Source: Thiomicrorhabdus sp. 6S3-12
GTDB lineage: Bacteria; Pseudomonadota; Gammaproteobacteria; Thiomicrospirales; Thiomicrospiraceae
DNA: 64,000 nucleotides
Direction of reading: 5' to 3'
Assembly: GCF_017571475.1 (NCBI RefSeq)
Contig: NZ_JAGETW010000006.1
Coordinates: 62,001-126,000, forward strand
Shown here piece by piece: positions 62,628 to 64,000 of the stretch (position 1 is its first letter; each line of letters begins with the position of its first letter). The translations under genes were made by a program, and so were the position numbers. A model generated the notes under the pieces. That model was not told where the DNA came from. It saw nothing but the letters and a program-made list of their open reading frames with translations, and ran no database searches.

Positions 62628-63635
62628 ATGAAAATGCGCTTTGTGACTTTTAGTGGTTTGTTGATGCTCGCCGGTTCCGCTCAGGCTGGGTCAGAGATTG
62701 CCGGTATACCGACGATCGGTTTTGTCGCTCTGGTAGCTCTGGTCAGCGCCGTGATTGTCGGCGCTTTGGTTTACCTCTTCTGGTGTAATAAGCCCGGAAG
62801 CTGTGACCAGGAAGAACTGGTCGAGCAGGTTCGTAAAATCAGTCGTGGAGAAGATTTTACGGTGGAAATCAAATCCGAAAGCAGTGATCCTCGATTGGTC
62901 ACTGCGTTGAATAATTTGCTGCAGTCTGCTTCGGATGCGGTTACCAAACAGATGATTGAGGCTTCGAGTGCGCAGTCCAGAGCGCAGGAGCTCGAACAGC
63001 AGATGGAAGAGTTAAATGAAACGCTCGCGGCCTGTTATGCTCAGCAACAGGAGATGAGTTCCGTTCCTGCCGTTCAGCAGCCGGAACCGTATGACCGTGC
63101 CGAACTGGCTGGATTGTCGCAGAGACTTTCCGCGCTGGTCGCTGAATTGTCCGAGGGCTCTCAGCAGGGAATGGGTTCGGCGCAGCAGGTTATTTCCGAA
63201 GTTTCCGGTTTGACGGACGAAGTCGAGCATGCTTCAACGGTAATTAAGCAGCTGGAAGAGGATTCCAGTAATATCGGTACGGTGTTGGTTCTGATCCGTG
63301 ATATCGCGGAACAGACCAATCTTCTGGCATTGAATGCGGCAATTGAAGCGGCGCGTGCCGGTGAACATGGACGCGGTTTCGCCGTGGTAGCCGATGAAGT
63401 ACGCATATTGGCCGGGAAAACGCAGCAGGCGACGACCGAAATTCAAAGTATTATCGAAGAGCTGCAACAGCGGGCCCGTAATGCGGTTCAGGTTATGGAA
63501 AGTGGCCAGGGACGCGTGGGAGCAACTCAGAACGAGGCCAGTCAGGTCAGTCGAATTCTGTCGGAAATCGACCAGAATCTTGAGCAGCTGAAAGGCGCAC
63601 AGAGTGAGTTGGCCCGAGTCTTGCAGAGTGATTGA
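62628..63635 (+). CDS. Short MCP-like methyl-accepting chemotaxis domain protein
   Basis: The 335-aa protein has one membrane helix (about 29-50, [22 protein letters not shown]) after a signal-like segment (1-20, ending SAQAG), so it has almost no periplasmic sensing part. A helical region follows (60-200), then the MCP signalling tip [42 protein letters not shown] at about 225-268 (landmarks [22 protein letters not shown]). It lies between fliK and motA, where fliL or other flagellar genes are usual. It may be a chemoreceptor-like adaptor or energy/cytoplasmic sensor. AGGAGCAG precedes the ATG. Confidence 0.85.
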   Translation: MKMRFVTFSGLLMLAGSAQAGSEIAGIPTIGFVALVALVSAVIVGALVYLFWCNKPGSCDQEELVEQVRKISRGEDFTVEIKSESSDPRLVTALNNLLQSASDAVTKQMIEASSAQSRAQELEQQMEELNETLAACYAQQQEMSSVPAVQQPEPYDRAELAGLSQRLSALVAELSEGSQQGMGSAQQVISEVSGLTDEVEHASTVIKQLEEDSSNIGTVLVLIRDIAEQTNLLALNAAIEAARAGEHGRGFAVVADEVRILAGKTQQATTEIQSIIEELQQRARNAVQVMESGQGRVGATQNEASQVSRILSEIDQNLEQLKGAQSELARVLQSD

Positions 63636-63717
63636 AACGAGAGAAAATAGCCGTTCAAGGTGTCAAATTCTGGACAGCGGTTTGCTGTAAAGAGTTAAGA
63701 GACAGGAAGAATTAATA

Positions 63718-64000
63718 ATGAAAGCAATTGCTGGTACTTTAGTGGTCGTAGGGACGCTGTTGGGGGGATATCTCCCGCACGGCAGTTTCGGCATCCTGGT
63801 ACAACCGCTGGAAGTCTTGATTATTTGTGGTGGTGCACTGGGTGCCTATATCATCGCCAACCCCGGATGGGTAATCAAAGCAGGTTTTTCCGGTGCTTTG
63901 GGGTTGGCAAAACCGTCTCCTTACAATAAGGAGCTGTTTCTTGAACTGCTTGGACTGATGTTTAAAATTTTCAATAAAGCGCGCCGCGAAGGGTTAATGG
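63718..64000 (+). CDS. motA: Flagellar stator protein MotA, 3' end cut by the window
   Basis: MotA and MotB form the ion-conducting stator. The visible 94 residues match the MotA start: MKAIAGTLVVVGTLLGGYL, then VQPLEVLIICGGALGAYIIANPG (second membrane helix) and LFLELLGLMFKIFNKARREGLM. The ATG follows GACAGGAAG with a suitable spacing. motB would be expected beyond the window edge. The coding frame continues past 64000. Confidence 0.9.
   Translation, partial: MKAIAGTLVVVGTLLGGYLPHGSFGILVQPLEVLIICGGALGAYIIANPGWVIKAGFSGALGLAKPSPYNKELFLELLGLMFKIFNKARREGLM

Noticed and set aside
1-64000. Search for mobile elements, prophage, CRISPR arrays, tRNA or rRNA
   Set aside because: No transposase, integrase, regular repeat-spacer array or cloverleaf pattern was seen; gene content and order are coherent throughout.

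Overview
The window is chromosomal DNA of a motile, Gram-negative gammaproteobacterium with a polar-type flagellar system. The evidence is an FlrA/FleQ-FleS-FleR style sigma-54 cascade, FlgT and FlgP outer-membrane ring proteins, CheV, Pal, PepN, RNase R-RlmB and an oxygen-sensing FNR. Base composition is moderate, with AT-rich intergenic regions. A sulfur-oxidising Thiomicrospira/Hydrogenovibrio-like host would fit, but I cannot prove the genus from the sequence alone. I see no rRNA, tRNA, insertion sequence, phage or CRISPR array.

Layout. (1) 1-12355, housekeeping: the 3' part of a dihydrolipoamide-dehydrogenase-type flavoprotein, rnr-rlmB, a minus-strand ketohexokinase-like kinase fused to a Rieske domain, fnr, pal, pepN and an LpoA/LppC-like periplasmic protein. 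(2) 12429-20195, flagellar accessory genes: an unusual membrane protein with a FliM-like N-terminal motif, a small lipoprotein, flgP, a small coiled-coil protein, then pilZ, flgN, flgM and flgA on the minus strand, and cheV and flgT on the plus strand. (3) 20482-31040, flgBCDEFGHIJKL for rod, hook, rings and hook-filament junction. (4) 31086-44106, an MltC-like lytic transglycosylase followed by a nonulosonic-acid cluster of the legionaminic type: dehydratase, aminotransferase, acyltransferase, synthase, hydrolysing epimerase, CMP-transferase, a second divergent NeuB-like synthase, an APH-fold kinase and a CBS-nucleotidyltransferase, ending with a Maf flagellin glycosyltransferase. (5) 44296-50299, filament genes: two flagellins, two FlaG-like proteins, a very long FliD, FliS and a FliT-like protein. 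(6) 50575-54297, regulators: a FleQ-like activator without its N-terminal domain, a FleS-like kinase and a FleR-like response regulator. (7) 54499-64000, fliEFGHIJK, an MCP-like protein and the start of motA.

How it works together. Sigma-54 (-24/-12) promoters lie before flgB, flgF, flgI, fliE and fliK. Sigma-28 promoters lie before flgP, flgM, the first flagellin and fliD, and that of fliD matches TAAAGTTT-N11-GCCGATAA exactly. This gives the usual order: regulators, then basal body and hook under sigma-54, then filament under sigma-28, gated by FlgM export. The sugar cluster sits between the hook-junction genes and the flagellins and ends in maf, so its likely product is a CMP-nonulosonate placed on flagellin before export.

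Points most worth a second look: the kinase-Rieske fusion; the membrane protein carrying a FliM-like SIDALL motif; the FleQ-like regulator lacking its N-terminal domain and apparently some c-di-GMP contacts; the leader peptide plus stem-loop in front of flgF; the FlgJ without a hydrolase domain paired with an MltC-like enzyme; the divergent second NeuB with its kinase neighbour; and the second flagellin that lost three conserved arginines.
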